From Pseudoduganella umbonata (lineage in GTDB: Bacteria > Pseudomonadota > Gammaproteobacteria > Burkholderiales > Burkholderiaceae_D), in assembly GCF_014192225.1 (NCBI RefSeq), contig NZ_JACHXS010000008.1:1-64000 (forward strand): a stretch of 64,000 nt of DNA. The letters are read 5' to 3'. A program made the translations under genes and the position numbers. This document shows positions 8,329-16,804 of the stretch, piece after piece. The stretch's first letter is position 1. Every line of letters starts with the position of its first letter. The notes below the pieces were generated by a model. It saw only the letters and a list, made by a program, of their open reading frames with translations, did not search any database and was not told the origin of the DNA.

Positions 8329-8875
8329 TCAAAAAATCATCAAGGGTCAACAGATCGTCAATGACGACTGGACCGTCTTGCGCCTCGAGGAAGGCCAGGA
8401 AGCCGCCACCGTGGAAGTCGCCGAAGGCAAGGTCATCGTGCCGCTGAAAGTATGGCAGGCGCAAAAGGATGCGCTGGCTGCCCGCCCCGACATCGGCGTG
8501 TGGCTGCAGTCCGACGAACGGCCCGAAGAACTGAAGGGCGAACTGGACAAGTTCGGCGTGATCGCCGTGAACTTCCCGAAGTTCACCGACGGCCGCGGCT
8601 ACTCGATCGCCTACAACCTGCGCATGCGCCTGGGCTACCAGGGCGAGCTGCGCGCCATCGGCGACGTGCTGCGCGACCAGCTGTTCCAGATGAAGCGCAC
8701 CGGCTTCGACGCGTATGCACCGCGCCCGGACCGCAGCATCGAGGATGCGCTGAAAGGCCTGACCGTGTTTTCGGAAACGTACCAGGCTTCGGTCGATGAC
8801 AGGCTGCCGCTGTTCCGCCGCCATCCCCGCGTGGCAGGCGTGCGCGAGCACAAAGACATCGGCTCCGGCATCTGA
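8321..8875 (+). CDS. DUF934 family protein of the cys operon
   Basis: A 184-residue protein of the DUF934 family, which in proteobacteria is found almost only beside sulfite reductase genes. It overlaps the end of cysI by 8 bases, so the two are probably translationally coupled. The middle has conserved-looking GRGYSIAYNLRMRLGYQGELRAIGDVLRDQL. There are no membrane segments or signal peptide. The function is not established; an assembly or electron-transfer accessory role for the reductase is an inference from context. Confidence 0.85.
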   Translation: MPDQKIIKGQQIVNDDWTVLRLEEGQEAATVEVAEGKVIVPLKVWQAQKDALAARPDIGVWLQSDERPEELKGELDKFGVIAVNFPKFTDGRGYSIAYNLRMRLGYQGELRAIGDVLRDQLFQMKRTGFDAYAPRPDRSIEDALKGLTVFSETYQASVDDRLPLFRRHPRVAGVREHKDIGSGI

Positions 8876-8892
8876 AAGGCTGGGGAAATCAC

Positions 8893-9609
8893 ATGAGCAA
8901 GCTCGATTCTCTCGTTGCGTCCACCAGGCAGACCCTGGAGCTGATCGCACGCGAGTACACGCCAGCCGTGTTCGCCTCCAGCCTCGCCGCCGAGGACATG
9001 GTGCTGACCGACCTGATCCTCAAAGCGAAACTGCCGATCGGCATCTTCTCGCTGGAGACGGGCCGCCTGCACAAGGAAACGCTGGCGATGCTGGACCGGG
9101 TGAAGGACCACTACGGCTACGAGATCGCGCTGTATCGCCCGCAGCAGGACGCGGTCGACCAGTACGTGGCGCAGAACGGCCTGAACGCTTTCTACGACAG
9201 CGTGGACATGCGCAAGGAATGCTGCCGCATCCGCAAGGTGGAGCCGCTCGGCCGTGCGCTGGCCGGCAACAAGGCCTGGATCACGGGCCAGCGCCGCGCG
9301 CAGTCGAACACCCGCACCACGCTGCAGGTCCACGAGGACGATCCCGGGCACCTGATGGACAAGTTCAACCCGCTGGCCGACTGGTCCGAGGAAGACGTGT
9401 GGGAATACCTGCGCGCCAACGATGTGCCGACCAACGCGCTGCACGAGCAGGGCTTCCCGTCGATCGGCTGCGAACCGTGCACTCGCGCGATCCAGCCCGG
9501 CGAGGATGTCCGCGCCGGCCGCTGGTGGTGGGAAAATCCCGAATCGAAGGAATGCGGGCTGCACGTCGTCGACGGCAAGCTCATTCGAATCAAATCCGTG
9601 GCGGCGTAA
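8893..9609 (+). CDS. cysH: Adenylyl-sulfate (APS) reductase, [4Fe-4S] type
   Basis: A 238-residue thioredoxin-dependent reductase. The paired cysteines Cys110-Cys111 (KECCRIRK) and CxxC at 193-196 (GCEPC) are the [4Fe-4S] ligands that mark APS reductases and are absent from PAPS reductases. The catalytic cysteine is in the C-terminal KECGLH. It converts APS to sulfite and AMP. This fits the lack of a cysC kinase in the operon: CysDN makes APS, this enzyme reduces it, CysI finishes the job. Confidence 0.94.
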   Translation: MSKLDSLVASTRQTLELIAREYTPAVFASSLAAEDMVLTDLILKAKLPIGIFSLETGRLHKETLAMLDRVKDHYGYEIALYRPQQDAVDQYVAQNGLNAFYDSVDMRKECCRIRKVEPLGRALAGNKAWITGQRRAQSNTRTTLQVHEDDPGHLMDKFNPLADWSEEDVWEYLRANDVPTNALHEQGFPSIGCEPCTRAIQPGEDVRAGRWWWENPESKECGLHVVDGKLIRIKSVAA

Positions 9610-9634
9610 AGCGGGCCACAACAAGAGAAAACAA

Positions 9635-10576
9635 ATGAACGCACTGGCAGAAAATCAGATTACCGGGCTGGAGGACGTGAACGCGCGTCACCTGGATGCC
9701 CTCGAATCGGAAGCAATCCACATCCTGCGCGAAGTGGCGGCGGAATGCTCCAATCCGGCCCTGCTGTTCTCGGGCGGCAAAGATTCGGTCGTCCTGCTGC
9801 GCCTGGCCGAAAAGGCTTTCCGTCCCGGCAAATTCCCGTTCCCGCTGGTGCACGTCGATACCGGCCATAACTTCCCGGAAGTGATCGAGTTCCGCGACCG
9901 CCGCGTGGCCGAACTGGGCGAGCGCCTGATCGTGGGTTCCGTCGAAGAGTCGATCCGCAAGGGCACCGTGCGCCTGCGTAATCCGGCAACGGACTCGCGC
10001 AATGCCGCGCAAGCCGTCACCCTGCTGGAAACGATCGCCGAACACGGCTTCGACGCCTGCATCGGCGGCGCCCGCCGCGACGAGGAAAAGGCCCGCGCCA
10101 AGGAACGCATCTTCTCGTTCCGCGACGAATTCGGCCAGTGGGATCCGAAGGCGCAGCGTCCGGAACTGTGGGACCTGTATAACACCCGCGTGCATCCGGG
10201 CGAAAACATGCGCGTGTTCCCGATCTCGAACTGGACGGAACTGGACGTGTGGCAGTACATCGCCCGCGAAAAACTGGCGCTGCCGTCGATCTACTTCGCA
10301 CACGAACGCCAGGTCATCCCGCGCAACGGCCTGCTGGTGCCGCTGACGGACATCACGCCGCCGCGCGAAGGCGAAACGGTCGAGACCCAGGTGGTGCGCT
10401 TCCGCACCGTGGGCGATATTTCGTGCACCTGCCCGGTCTCCTCCGATGCGGCGGATGTCGATGCGATCATCGCCGAGACGGCTGTTACCCAGGTCACCGA
10501 ACGGGGCGCGACGCGGATGGACGACCAGACCTCCGAAGCCTCGATGGAAAAACGCAAGAAAGCCGGATACTTCTGA
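9635..10576 (+). CDS. cysD: Sulfate adenylyltransferase subunit 2
   Basis: The 313-residue catalytic subunit of ATP sulfurylase. It belongs to the PAPS-reductase-like ATP pyrophosphatase fold, with the PP-loop SGGKDSVVLL (about residues 45-54). The ATG at 9635 gives the family start (DVNARHLDALESEAIHILREV); a longer in-frame reading from 9422 only runs through cysH. The stop overlaps the cysN start (TGATG). With CysN it makes APS from sulfate and ATP, driven by GTP hydrolysis. Confidence 0.96.
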   Translation: MNALAENQITGLEDVNARHLDALESEAIHILREVAAECSNPALLFSGGKDSVVLLRLAEKAFRPGKFPFPLVHVDTGHNFPEVIEFRDRRVAELGERLIVGSVEESIRKGTVRLRNPATDSRNAAQAVTLLETIAEHGFDACIGGARRDEEKARAKERIFSFRDEFGQWDPKAQRPELWDLYNTRVHPGENMRVFPISNWTELDVWQYIAREKLALPSIYFAHERQVIPRNGLLVPLTDITPPREGETVETQVVRFRTVGDISCTCPVSSDAADVDAIIAETAVTQVTERGATRMDDQTSEASMEKRKKAGYF

Positions 10577-11877
10577 TGAACGCCATGAACGAAAAACTGT
10601 CCCAATCATCCCTGCTGCGCTTCATCACCGCCGGTTCCGTCGACGACGGCAAGAGCACGCTGATCGGCCGCCTGCTGTTCGACAGCAAGGGCATCTTTGC
10701 CGACCAGCTGGCCGCCGTGTCGCGCGCCAAGCACAAGCGTACCGTCGGCGACACGATCGACCTGTCGCTGCTGACGGATGGCCTGGAAGCGGAACGCGAG
10801 CAAGGCATCACGATCGACGTGGCCTACCGCTACTTCGCCACGCCGAAGCGCAAGTTCATCATCGCCGACACGCCGGGCCACGAGCAGTACACCCGTAACA
10901 TGGTCACCGGCGCGTCCACGGCCGACGCCGTGATCATCCTGATCGACGTGTCGAAAGTGAAGCTGCGCGAAGATGGCGGCGTCGATCTGCTGATCCAGAC
11001 CAAGCGCCACTCGACGATCGCGCACCTGCTGCAGATCGAGCACGTGGTTGTGGCCGTCAACAAGATGGACCTGGTGAACTACGACCAGGACGTCTATGAC
11101 CGCATCGTCAAGGCGTACGGCGAATTCGCGCAGACGCTGGGCCTGAAGGACATCACGCCGATCCCTCTGTCCGCCCTGACCGGCGACAACGTGGTCGAGA
11201 AGAGCGCCAACATGGCCTGGTACGAAGGCCCGACCCTGATCGAGCTGCTCGAGTCGCTGTCGGTCTACGACGAATCGCACGCCTCGCCGTTCCGCTTCCC
11301 GGTACAGCTGGTGGCGCGCCACAACGGCCACGAAGCCAACGACTTCCGCGGCTACATGGGCCGCATCGAAGCCGGTAAAGTGTCCGTCGGCGACAGGCTG
11401 GTGGTACAGCCTTCCGGCCATACCGCGACGGTCAAGGAAATCGTCACGTTCGACGGCGCGCTCCAGTCGGCGACCGCCGGCCAGTCGGTGACCATCGTGC
11501 TGAACGAATACGTGGACGTATCCCGGGGCGACGTGCTGGCCTCCGCCGAACAGCCGGCCACGCTGCTCAAGCAGGTCAGCGCGGACGTGTGCTGGCTGTC
11601 CGAAGAGCCGCTCGACCTGCGCCGCAAATACTGGCTGAAGCACGGCACCAAGCAGACCGCCGCCAAGATCACGAAGATCGACTCGATCCTTGACATCAAC
11701 ACGCAGCAGCGTCACGATGCCGAAGCGCTGAAGCTGAACGACGTGGCCCGTATCGGCCTGACCGTCCAGCAGCCGCTGGCCGCCGATGCCTATGCCGACA
11801 TCCGCGCGACGGGCGCCTTCATCCTGATCGATGAAGTCACGCACCAGACCGTGGCGGCCGGCATGATCAGGCTCTGA
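10576..11877 (+). CDS. cysN: Sulfate adenylyltransferase subunit 1 (GTPase)
   Basis: A 433-residue EF-Tu-like GTPase with G1 GSVDDGKST, the switch-region motif ERERGIT-like EREQGITIDVAYRYF, G3 DTPGHEQY and G4 NKMD. It ends after the two beta-barrel domains and has no fused APS kinase (CysC) domain, consistent with the APS-reductase route. The start overlaps the cysD stop by one base. Its TGA lies inside the first unit of a 13-bp tandem repeat. Confidence 0.96.
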   Translation: MNAMNEKLSQSSLLRFITAGSVDDGKSTLIGRLLFDSKGIFADQLAAVSRAKHKRTVGDTIDLSLLTDGLEAEREQGITIDVAYRYFATPKRKFIIADTPGHEQYTRNMVTGASTADAVIILIDVSKVKLREDGGVDLLIQTKRHSTIAHLLQIEHVVVAVNKMDLVNYDQDVYDRIVKAYGEFAQTLGLKDITPIPLSALTGDNVVEKSANMAWYEGPTLIELLESLSVYDESHASPFRFPVQLVARHNGHEANDFRGYMGRIEAGKVSVGDRLVVQPSGHTATVKEIVTFDGALQSATAGQSVTIVLNEYVDVSRGDVLASAEQPATLLKQVSADVCWLSEEPLDLRRKYWLKHGTKQTAAKITKIDSILDINTQQRHDAEALKLNDVARIGLTVQQPLAADAYADIRATGAFILIDEVTHQTVAAGMIRL

Positions 11878-11945
11878 TTCTCAGCTCTGATTCACAGCTT
11901 TGGATCGCGGCCTTGATTCGCGGCCTTGATTCGCGGCTTTGATTC
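11868..11945 (+). repeat. Six 13-bp tandem units across the cysN stop codon
   Basis: Units at 11868, 11881, 11894, 11907, 11920 and 11933, of consensus GCGGCCTTGATTC. The first unit contains the last codons and TGA of cysN. The two central units are identical and the outer ones have drifted, as in slippage-grown arrays. It fills much of the cysN-cobA gap. Confidence 0.85.
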
Positions 11946-12003
11946 GCGCCTCGGCGACCAGCCGGTCCAGTAATTTTCACAAACGCCAGCACGGGAGTCC
12001 GCT

Positions 12004-12723
12004 TTGCCAGCAGTCGGAAAAGTTTATTTGGTGGGCGCCGGTCCCGGCGCCGCGGACCTGATCACGGTACGCGGTGCACGCCTGCTTGCCGAAGCGGAAG
12101 TGGTGCTGTACGACGCACTGGTCACGCCCGAGATGCTGGCGCTGTGCCCGCAGGCCGACCTGATCTCGGTCGGCAAGCGCGCCGGGCAGCGCTCGGCGGC
12201 GCAGGACTTCATCAACAGCCAGCTGGTCGAGTGCGCCCGCAAGTACCAGCGCGTGGTGCGCCTGAAAGGCGGCGATCCGATGCTGTTCGGCCGCGCCGAC
12301 GAGGAATTGACGGCGCTGGAAGCGGAAGGCATCGAGGTCGAAGTAGTACCCGGCATCACCACAGCCGTTGCGGCGGCGGCGGCGGCCAAGCAGCCGCTGA
12401 CGAAGCGTGGCATCGCCCGAAGCGTGGCCTTTTTCACGTCGAGCACCGCCCCTGGGGAGGACGACCTGTCCGGCATTCCTTCCACCGACACCCTGGTGCA
12501 GTACATGGGCGGCCGAGAGGCCATCGCCACGGCGCAGCGCCTGCTGCTGCAGGGCCGCCGGCCGGAAACGCCGGTGCTCGTGCTGGAGAATGTGAGCCGC
12601 CACGACCAGCGCATCGAGCGCATCACGCTGGCGAAACTGGCGCACGGTCTCGACACGCCCCATGGTCCCGTGCTCGTGATGCTGGGCGAGGCGATGGAAG
12701 CGCGGCCGCTGCAGGGCGCCTGA
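12004..12723 (+). CDS. cobA: Uroporphyrinogen-III C-methyltransferase (SUMT)
   Basis: A 239-residue SAM-dependent tetrapyrrole methylase. The N-terminal glycine-rich loop VYLVGAGPGAADLIT and VVRLKGGDPMLFGR, VVPGITTAVAAAA and TLVQYMG are all family signatures. It makes precorrin-2, the first committed step to siroheme, the cofactor of CysI just upstream. It lacks the dehydrogenase/ferrochelatase half of CysG, so those steps are elsewhere; a CbiX-like chelatase lies at 16.4 kb. TTG start with GGGAG seven bases before it. Confidence 0.93.
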   Translation: MPAVGKVYLVGAGPGAADLITVRGARLLAEAEVVLYDALVTPEMLALCPQADLISVGKRAGQRSAAQDFINSQLVECARKYQRVVRLKGGDPMLFGRADEELTALEAEGIEVEVVPGITTAVAAAAAAKQPLTKRGIARSVAFFTSSTAPGEDDLSGIPSTDTLVQYMGGREAIATAQRLLLQGRRPETPVLVLENVSRHDQRIERITLAKLAHGLDTPHGPVLVMLGEAMEARPLQGA

Positions 12724-12737
12724 TCCGCGCCCCCTCC

Positions 12738-12773
12738 ACCGTGCTTTTCACCGTGCTTCTTACCGTGCTTCTC
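12738..12773 (+). repeat. Three 12-bp tandem units after cobA
   Basis: ACCGTGCTTTTC, ACCGTGCTTCTT and ACCGTGCTTCTC follow each other without gaps, 15 bp after the cobA stop and 10 bp before the end of the convergent protease gene. Confidence 0.8.
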
Positions 12774-12783
12774 ACCTGGCCGG

Positions 12784-13518
12784 TTACACCGGTACCGGCC
12801 AGAGCACGCCGAAAATCGCCCCGTTCATGACGCCGTTGAAGGCCATATGCGCTGCAATGGCCGGATAAAGCGAGCCGCTGCGCCGGCGCAGCGTGGCAAA
12901 CAGCCACGCGGTGCAGAACATCAGCAGCATCCATAACGTTGCCGAGAGCGGCATCCACTCCAACCCCGTCGCGGTACGCACGACGCCGTGATGACACAGG
13001 TGCACGACCGCGAACAGCGCGCACTCCAGCGCCGTGGCCTTGTGGGCGCTCATCCTCTGCTCGAGCGCATCCTGCAGCACGCCGCGAAAGAAAATCTCTT
13101 CGCCGACCGGGCTGAAAACCAGCGCCGGCAACGTAAACACGAGGTGCAGCATCAGCGGCGAAAAGGCGCTGGTGTCCATCATGCCCGCATAGCTGCGGCC
13201 GATGGTTACGTACCAGTTTCCGTGGCCAATGCCGAACAGTGCCAGGCCAACGGCAAAGCACAGCAGCGCGGCCAGCATGCCGCCCGCCAACGCCCAGCCA
13301 TACCAGCATCCTGCGGCACTGCGCACCAGGCCGATACGCCGCCGCCCCGCCGCATCGAGCAGCAGCCAGGGTGTCGCGGCCATCAGCAGGAAGCAGGCTG
13401 GCAACAAGGGCCTCAAGCTGGCGGGACCTTGCGTTCCCACTAATCGAAGCGCTGCGAACGCCAGTGCAAGCGCCAATGCGGCAACGAGGATTCGGGGTCG
13501 GCTTGCAATGGAATGCAT
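12784..13518 (-). CDS. CPBP family intramembrane metalloprotease (CAAX protease/bacteriocin-immunity like)
   Basis: A 244-residue polytopic membrane protein. The diagnostic ABI motifs are present: EEIFFRG (EExxxR) and FAVVHLCHH (FxxxH). A hydrophobic segment starts at the N-terminus (residues 10-22), followed by about six more. The ATG at 13518 is chosen because upstream codons in frame look non-coding. CPBP proteases cleave near membrane surfaces; the substrate is unknown here. It is convergent with cobA and divergent from the DUF6328 gene. Confidence 0.85.
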   Translation of the reverse strand: MHSIASRPRILVAALALALAFAALRLVGTQGPASLRPLLPACFLLMAATPWLLLDAAGRRRIGLVRSAAGCWYGWALAGGMLAALLCFAVGLALFGIGHGNWYVTIGRSYAGMMDTSAFSPLMLHLVFTLPALVFSPVGEEIFFRGVLQDALEQRMSAHKATALECALFAVVHLCHHGVVRTATGLEWMPLSATLWMLLMFCTAWLFATLRRRSGSLYPAIAAHMAFNGVMNGAIFGVLWPVPV

Positions 13519-13610
13519 GGTGGATGCCCGTGGTATGGCGGATCGGCAATATTGACACGGACGGTTCCGTACTGCAATCGAAGGTGGCGCCACTGTCGCG
13601 CAGCGATGCC

Positions 13611-13616
13611 TATAAT
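13611..13616 (+). promoter_or_regulatory. Perfect -10 box 8 bp before the DUF6328 ATG
   Basis: TATAAT is followed by 8 bases and the ATG at 13625, with no Shine-Dalgarno. If used, transcription would start at or next to the start codon. I see no good -35 at 16-18 bp; a TTGACA at 13552 is too far away. Confidence 0.4.
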
Positions 13617-13624
13617 GAAACGTC

Positions 13625-14098
13625 ATGAAAGCCGATCCCGCACACAATACCGATGCCGACCTCCCCGAGGACGGCGACTTCTCCGACATGCTGAGCGAAA
13701 TGCGCATCGTGCTGCCCGGTGCGCAGACGCTGGCCGCGTTCCTGATCATCCTGCCTTTCAACGGCGGTTTCCAGCACATCGTGAAGTCGGAAAAATATGT
13801 CTTCCTCGCAACGCTGTTCTTTGCGCTTTCCAGCCTGATCCTGCTGTCGGGACCCGCGGTACAGCACCGTGTGATGCGTCCACTGATGAATCGCGAACGC
13901 TTCAAGCGTTATGCGACGCGGCAGATCGTCGCCGGCTCGGTTGCCCTCGGCATCGCCCTCGTGCTGGGCACGAACCTCGTCGTTTCCGAAGTATTCGGCA
14001 ATCGCGTCGGCCTCGGCGTGGCCGGGGCGATCGGCTTGATCGTTGCCTCGGTTTGGTGGCTGCTGCCGCTCTGGCTCAAGCGCAACAAACATCTCTAG
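13625..14098 (+). CDS. DUF6328 family membrane protein
   Basis: A 157-residue protein with an acidic N-terminus (residues 1-28), then four predicted transmembrane segments (about 36-50, 61-78, 102-122 and 128-149) ending in a basic KRNKHL tail. The conserved stretch MRIVLPGAQTLAAFLIILPF with AVQHRVM resembles DUF6328. No catalytic motif is apparent and the function is unknown. It may be read from a leaderless transcript (box at 13611). Confidence 0.75.
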   Translation: MKADPAHNTDADLPEDGDFSDMLSEMRIVLPGAQTLAAFLIILPFNGGFQHIVKSEKYVFLATLFFALSSLILLSGPAVQHRVMRPLMNRERFKRYATRQIVAGSVALGIALVLGTNLVVSEVFGNRVGLGVAGAIGLIVASVWWLLPLWLKRNKHL

Positions 14099-14166
14099 TC
14101 CAGCGGGCGGATACAGGGCAGATACAGCGCTGCTAGAATATCGCCTTTCAATTTCGCGGGGGCAGC

Positions 14167-14913
14167 ATGGGACAAGCACACGACGTACTGGAGCGGGCGC
14201 GTACGGCGCGGCTGGAGGGCCGGTACGAGGATGCGTTGCGCGACCACCTGTGGTTCCACGAGAATGCGCTGGCCGTCGAGCCGGGCCTGGCCGGCGTGCG
14301 CCTGTCGTTCGCACTGCGCGACTGGATCTACCTGGCCGAGCAATTCCCGCTGGCGCGCCGCGCCCTGCAAGGCCTGCGCGATCGCGACACGGCGCGCATG
14401 CTCGATGGCGGCCAGACGCGCGAGCTGTTCCGCGACATCGTCGCCATCAACAGCGCACTGGGCGAGGAACGGGCCACGCACGACCTGTTCGTGCGGATGG
14501 ATATCCAGATGCCGGAACTGGCTCGGCAATGTGCCGATTTCGCGCTGCCGGCCCTAGTTGCCGCGGAGGACTTCACACTGGCGCGCCGCTACCTGGGCGA
14601 CCCGGCCAAGCGCGTGCAGGCGCTGGCGGCCAACCTGAACGCCTACACGGCAGAGCTGGTGAAGACCGCGGGCACGTCGTCCGCCCCTGCCCTGCTGTCT
14701 TTCGTGCTGAACTACACGAAGGAAGTAAGGCTCGTGGTGGAAGTTCTCCGGCGCCAGGACGAGGAGGACGTGGCGGAACGGGTGTCGCGCGCCGCGCTGG
14801 ACGAGCTGAAATCCGATGCGCTGCGCGACGCCGTGGAGCGCGAGTTCGAAACCCCGGGTGCGACGATCCAGGCCATGGTGGCGCACGCGCGCGCCAACGT
14901 GACGGAACACTGA
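14167..14913 (+). CDS. Hypothetical TPR-like alpha-helical protein (first of a tandem pair)
   Basis: A 248-residue soluble protein, helical throughout. The N-terminus (LERARTARLEGRYEDALRDH) has the spacing of a tetratricopeptide helix pair. No signal peptide, membrane segment or catalytic motif. It is homologous to the next gene: RDIVAINSALGEERATHDLF aligns with WDIAWFNDTLADSRSTYEVF, and FALPALVAAEDFTLARRYL with RALPAIVEQGDYALAGHYL. The stop overlaps the next start (TGATG). A TAGAAT-like -10 at 14133 and GGGGG before the ATG support expression. Function unknown. Confidence 0.75.
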   Translation: MGQAHDVLERARTARLEGRYEDALRDHLWFHENALAVEPGLAGVRLSFALRDWIYLAEQFPLARRALQGLRDRDTARMLDGGQTRELFRDIVAINSALGEERATHDLFVRMDIQMPELARQCADFALPALVAAEDFTLARRYLGDPAKRVQALAANLNAYTAELVKTAGTSSAPALLSFVLNYTKEVRLVVEVLRRQDEEDVAERVSRAALDELKSDALRDAVEREFETPGATIQAMVAHARANVTEH

Positions 14914-15665
14914 TGGAGCCGGTCAGGCAGGCCATTGCGGCGCGCGATGCCGGCGATTACGCCGAAGCCCTGCGCGTGCTCCAGGGCATCGCCGATGACC
15001 TGCGCCGCGAGAACCCGGGACTGCCGCCCCTGCCGTTCCGCGTGATGTTCGAATGGGGCCGGTTGATCGAGGTCCACCCGCCCGCCCGCGCGGCACTGGA
15101 GGCATTGCGCGACGAGCATGTACACCGATTGCAGCAGGGCGACGCGGACAGCGCCCAGGTCGAATTCGACGGCAGCCGGCATTCGCGGTTCTGGGATATC
15201 GCCTGGTTCAACGACACGCTTGCCGATTCCCGCTCCACCTACGAAGTCTTTCTCCACCTGCTGCGTGCAACGCCCGAGGTGGCAGCACGGTGTTCGTCCC
15301 GGGCCCTGCCCGCGATTGTCGAACAGGGCGACTATGCACTGGCCGGGCATTACCTGCCGGATCCTCTGGCGCGACTGGGCGAACTGAATGCCACCGCGCA
15401 GTGGTCACCCTTGCTGCCAGCCGGCTCAAGAGCGCCACACCTGGCGGCAATGTTGACGGGTTACACGAACGATCTGCGGCTGCGCAGCGCGATCCTGCAT
15501 GGCCTGGGGCGCCATGCCGAGGCTGCGGCGTTACGCGTGACCGGGCTGGCCGGCATCGAATCGGAGGAGTTGCGGGCATTGGCGGAGAGGAATCTGGCCG
15601 ATCCGGACGCGATCGGCCGCCTCATCGGCGAACACCAGGTATCGCTGCCCCCGCCCACGGAGTAA
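14913..15665 (+). CDS. Hypothetical TPR-like protein, paralog of the preceding gene
   Basis: A 250-residue soluble helical protein that shares order and conserved positions with its upstream neighbour, including a DAGDYAEALRVLQ helix pair at the N-terminus. The pair arose by tandem duplication followed by strong divergence. It starts within the previous stop codon, so the two products are made together and may form a heterodimer (inference). It converges with the nitrilase gene, leaving 3 bp between stop codons. No function can be assigned. Confidence 0.75.
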   Translation: MEPVRQAIAARDAGDYAEALRVLQGIADDLRRENPGLPPLPFRVMFEWGRLIEVHPPARAALEALRDEHVHRLQQGDADSAQVEFDGSRHSRFWDIAWFNDTLADSRSTYEVFLHLLRATPEVAARCSSRALPAIVEQGDYALAGHYLPDPLARLGELNATAQWSPLLPAGSRAPHLAAMLTGYTNDLRLRSAILHGLGRHAEAAALRVTGLAGIESEELRALAERNLADPDAIGRLIGEHQVSLPPPTE

Positions 15666-15668
15666 ATG

Positions 15669-16427
15669 TCAGGTGGCCGGATCGATGGCCTTGCCGTGCC
15701 AGCCATCGCGATCGCGCCGCGCCAGCAGCAGGCATTCGCCGGCACCGCCGGCGGCGATGACGATATTGCCATTCTCATCCCACAGCGCGCTGCGCCCGGC
15801 GCAGGCCCAGCCACCGGTCGGGCCGCCATGGTTCGCCATCGCGACCGGCATGCGGTGTTCGCGGGCGTAACCGCGCAGCAGGCCTGCGTCGGTCTCATAG
15901 CCATTTTCGGACACCAGCATGCTGGCGGCATACAGGTCGGCCCCGCAATGGGCCGCCGCGGCCGCGTGGTCGCCATGCGCGATGTCGGCGCAGACGGCCA
16001 GCGCAACAGATGCGCCGCCCAGCCGCAGGCCTGCACCGCCGTCGCCCGCGGCAAAGGCGGCTTCCTCGCCCGCATGCAGATACTGCTTCGTGTACACCTG
16101 CAGCGTGCCGTCCGGAAGGAACGACAGCGCGGCGATACGCGGCAGGCCGGCCGTTTTCCACGGCGCACCTGTAACGACCGCGATACCGAGCCGCACAGCG
16201 GCCTCGCGCAGCGGCTCGAGCGCGGGAGCCCCGGCATCCAGAGCCAGCGCCGCCGCCAGCGAAGGCTCGTAGCCGGTCAGCGCCAGTTCGGGAAACAATA
16301 CCAGGCGCGCGCCCTGGCGTGCCGCCGCTTCCACCAGCACCAGGTGGCGCGCGACGTTGGCCGCGATATCGCCGCGGGCGACGACCGGCTGGGCAATCGC
16401 GAAGGGACCGATGTCAACGGGCGTCAA
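15669..16427 (-). CDS. Carbon-nitrogen hydrolase (nitrilase superfamily)
   Basis: A 252-residue amidase-like enzyme with the complete Glu-Lys-Cys triad: Glu47 (LFPELALTGY), Lys114 (YTKQYLHAGEE) and Cys146 (AVCADIAH). The superfamily hydrolyses amides or carbamoyl groups; the substrate cannot be read from sequence. The start overlaps the stop of the chelatase gene (ATGA), making it the last gene of the lptF-lptG-chelatase-nitrilase operon. Confidence 0.88.
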   Translation of the reverse strand: MTPVDIGPFAIAQPVVARGDIAANVARHLVLVEAAARQGARLVLFPELALTGYEPSLAAALALDAGAPALEPLREAAVRLGIAVVTGAPWKTAGLPRIAALSFLPDGTLQVYTKQYLHAGEEAAFAAGDGGAGLRLGGASVALAVCADIAHGDHAAAAAHCGADLYAASMLVSENGYETDAGLLRGYAREHRMPVAMANHGGPTGGWACAGRSALWDENGNIVIAAGGAGECLLLARRDRDGWHGKAIDPAT

Positions 16428-16804
16428 GGCACCGATCCGCTGCAGTAATCGGCAATCGCCTGCAGCACGGCGGCATTCTCGCCTGCCGCCTCGGCAACGC
16501 GCACCGTCAGTTGCGGATGGTCGGCGCGCACCTGGTCGATCATCAGCGGCAAATCACGCAGCACGTGGCCGCCCTGCCCCAGGAATACCGGCACCACCGT
16601 CAAGTCGGTGACACCTTGCGCCACCAGCTCGGCGGCCCGCTCCGGCAACCGCGGCGTCATCAGTTCGAGGAAAGCCAGCGACACATCCACATCCGGCTCG
16701 CGCGCGGCCACCAGGCCGCGCAGTCGCTCGAATGGCGCTGCCCACCCGGCGGCGCGGGCGCCGTGGGCAAACAGGATCAATGCACGTTTCTTTTGCTGTT
16801 CCAC
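16424..16804 (-). CDS. Short CbiX/SirB-type sirohydrochlorin chelatase family protein
   Basis: A 126-residue single-domain chelatase-like protein, the size of the small archaeal CbiX-S/bacterial SirB-like forms. Two conserved histidines are visible: His14 in ILFAHGAR and His80 in FLGQGGHV. Such proteins insert iron or cobalt into sirohydrochlorin. With CobA and siroheme-dependent CysI in the same window, ferrochelation for siroheme is a reasonable inference. The GTG start shares one base with the lptG stop (TAGTG) and the end overlaps the nitrilase start by 4 bases. The longer frame upstream is lptG read out of frame. Confidence 0.82.
   Translation of the reverse strand: MEQQKKRALILFAHGARAAGWAAPFERLRGLVAAREPDVDVSLAFLELMTPRLPERAAELVAQGVTDLTVVPVFLGQGGHVLRDLPLMIDQVRADHPQLTVRVAEAAGENAAVLQAIADYCSGSVP

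Noticed and set aside
12784..13905. Protease gene starting at 13905
   Set aside because: Codons before 13518 run antisense to the DUF6328 gene and lack membrane character; the hydrophobic signal begins after the ATG at 13518.
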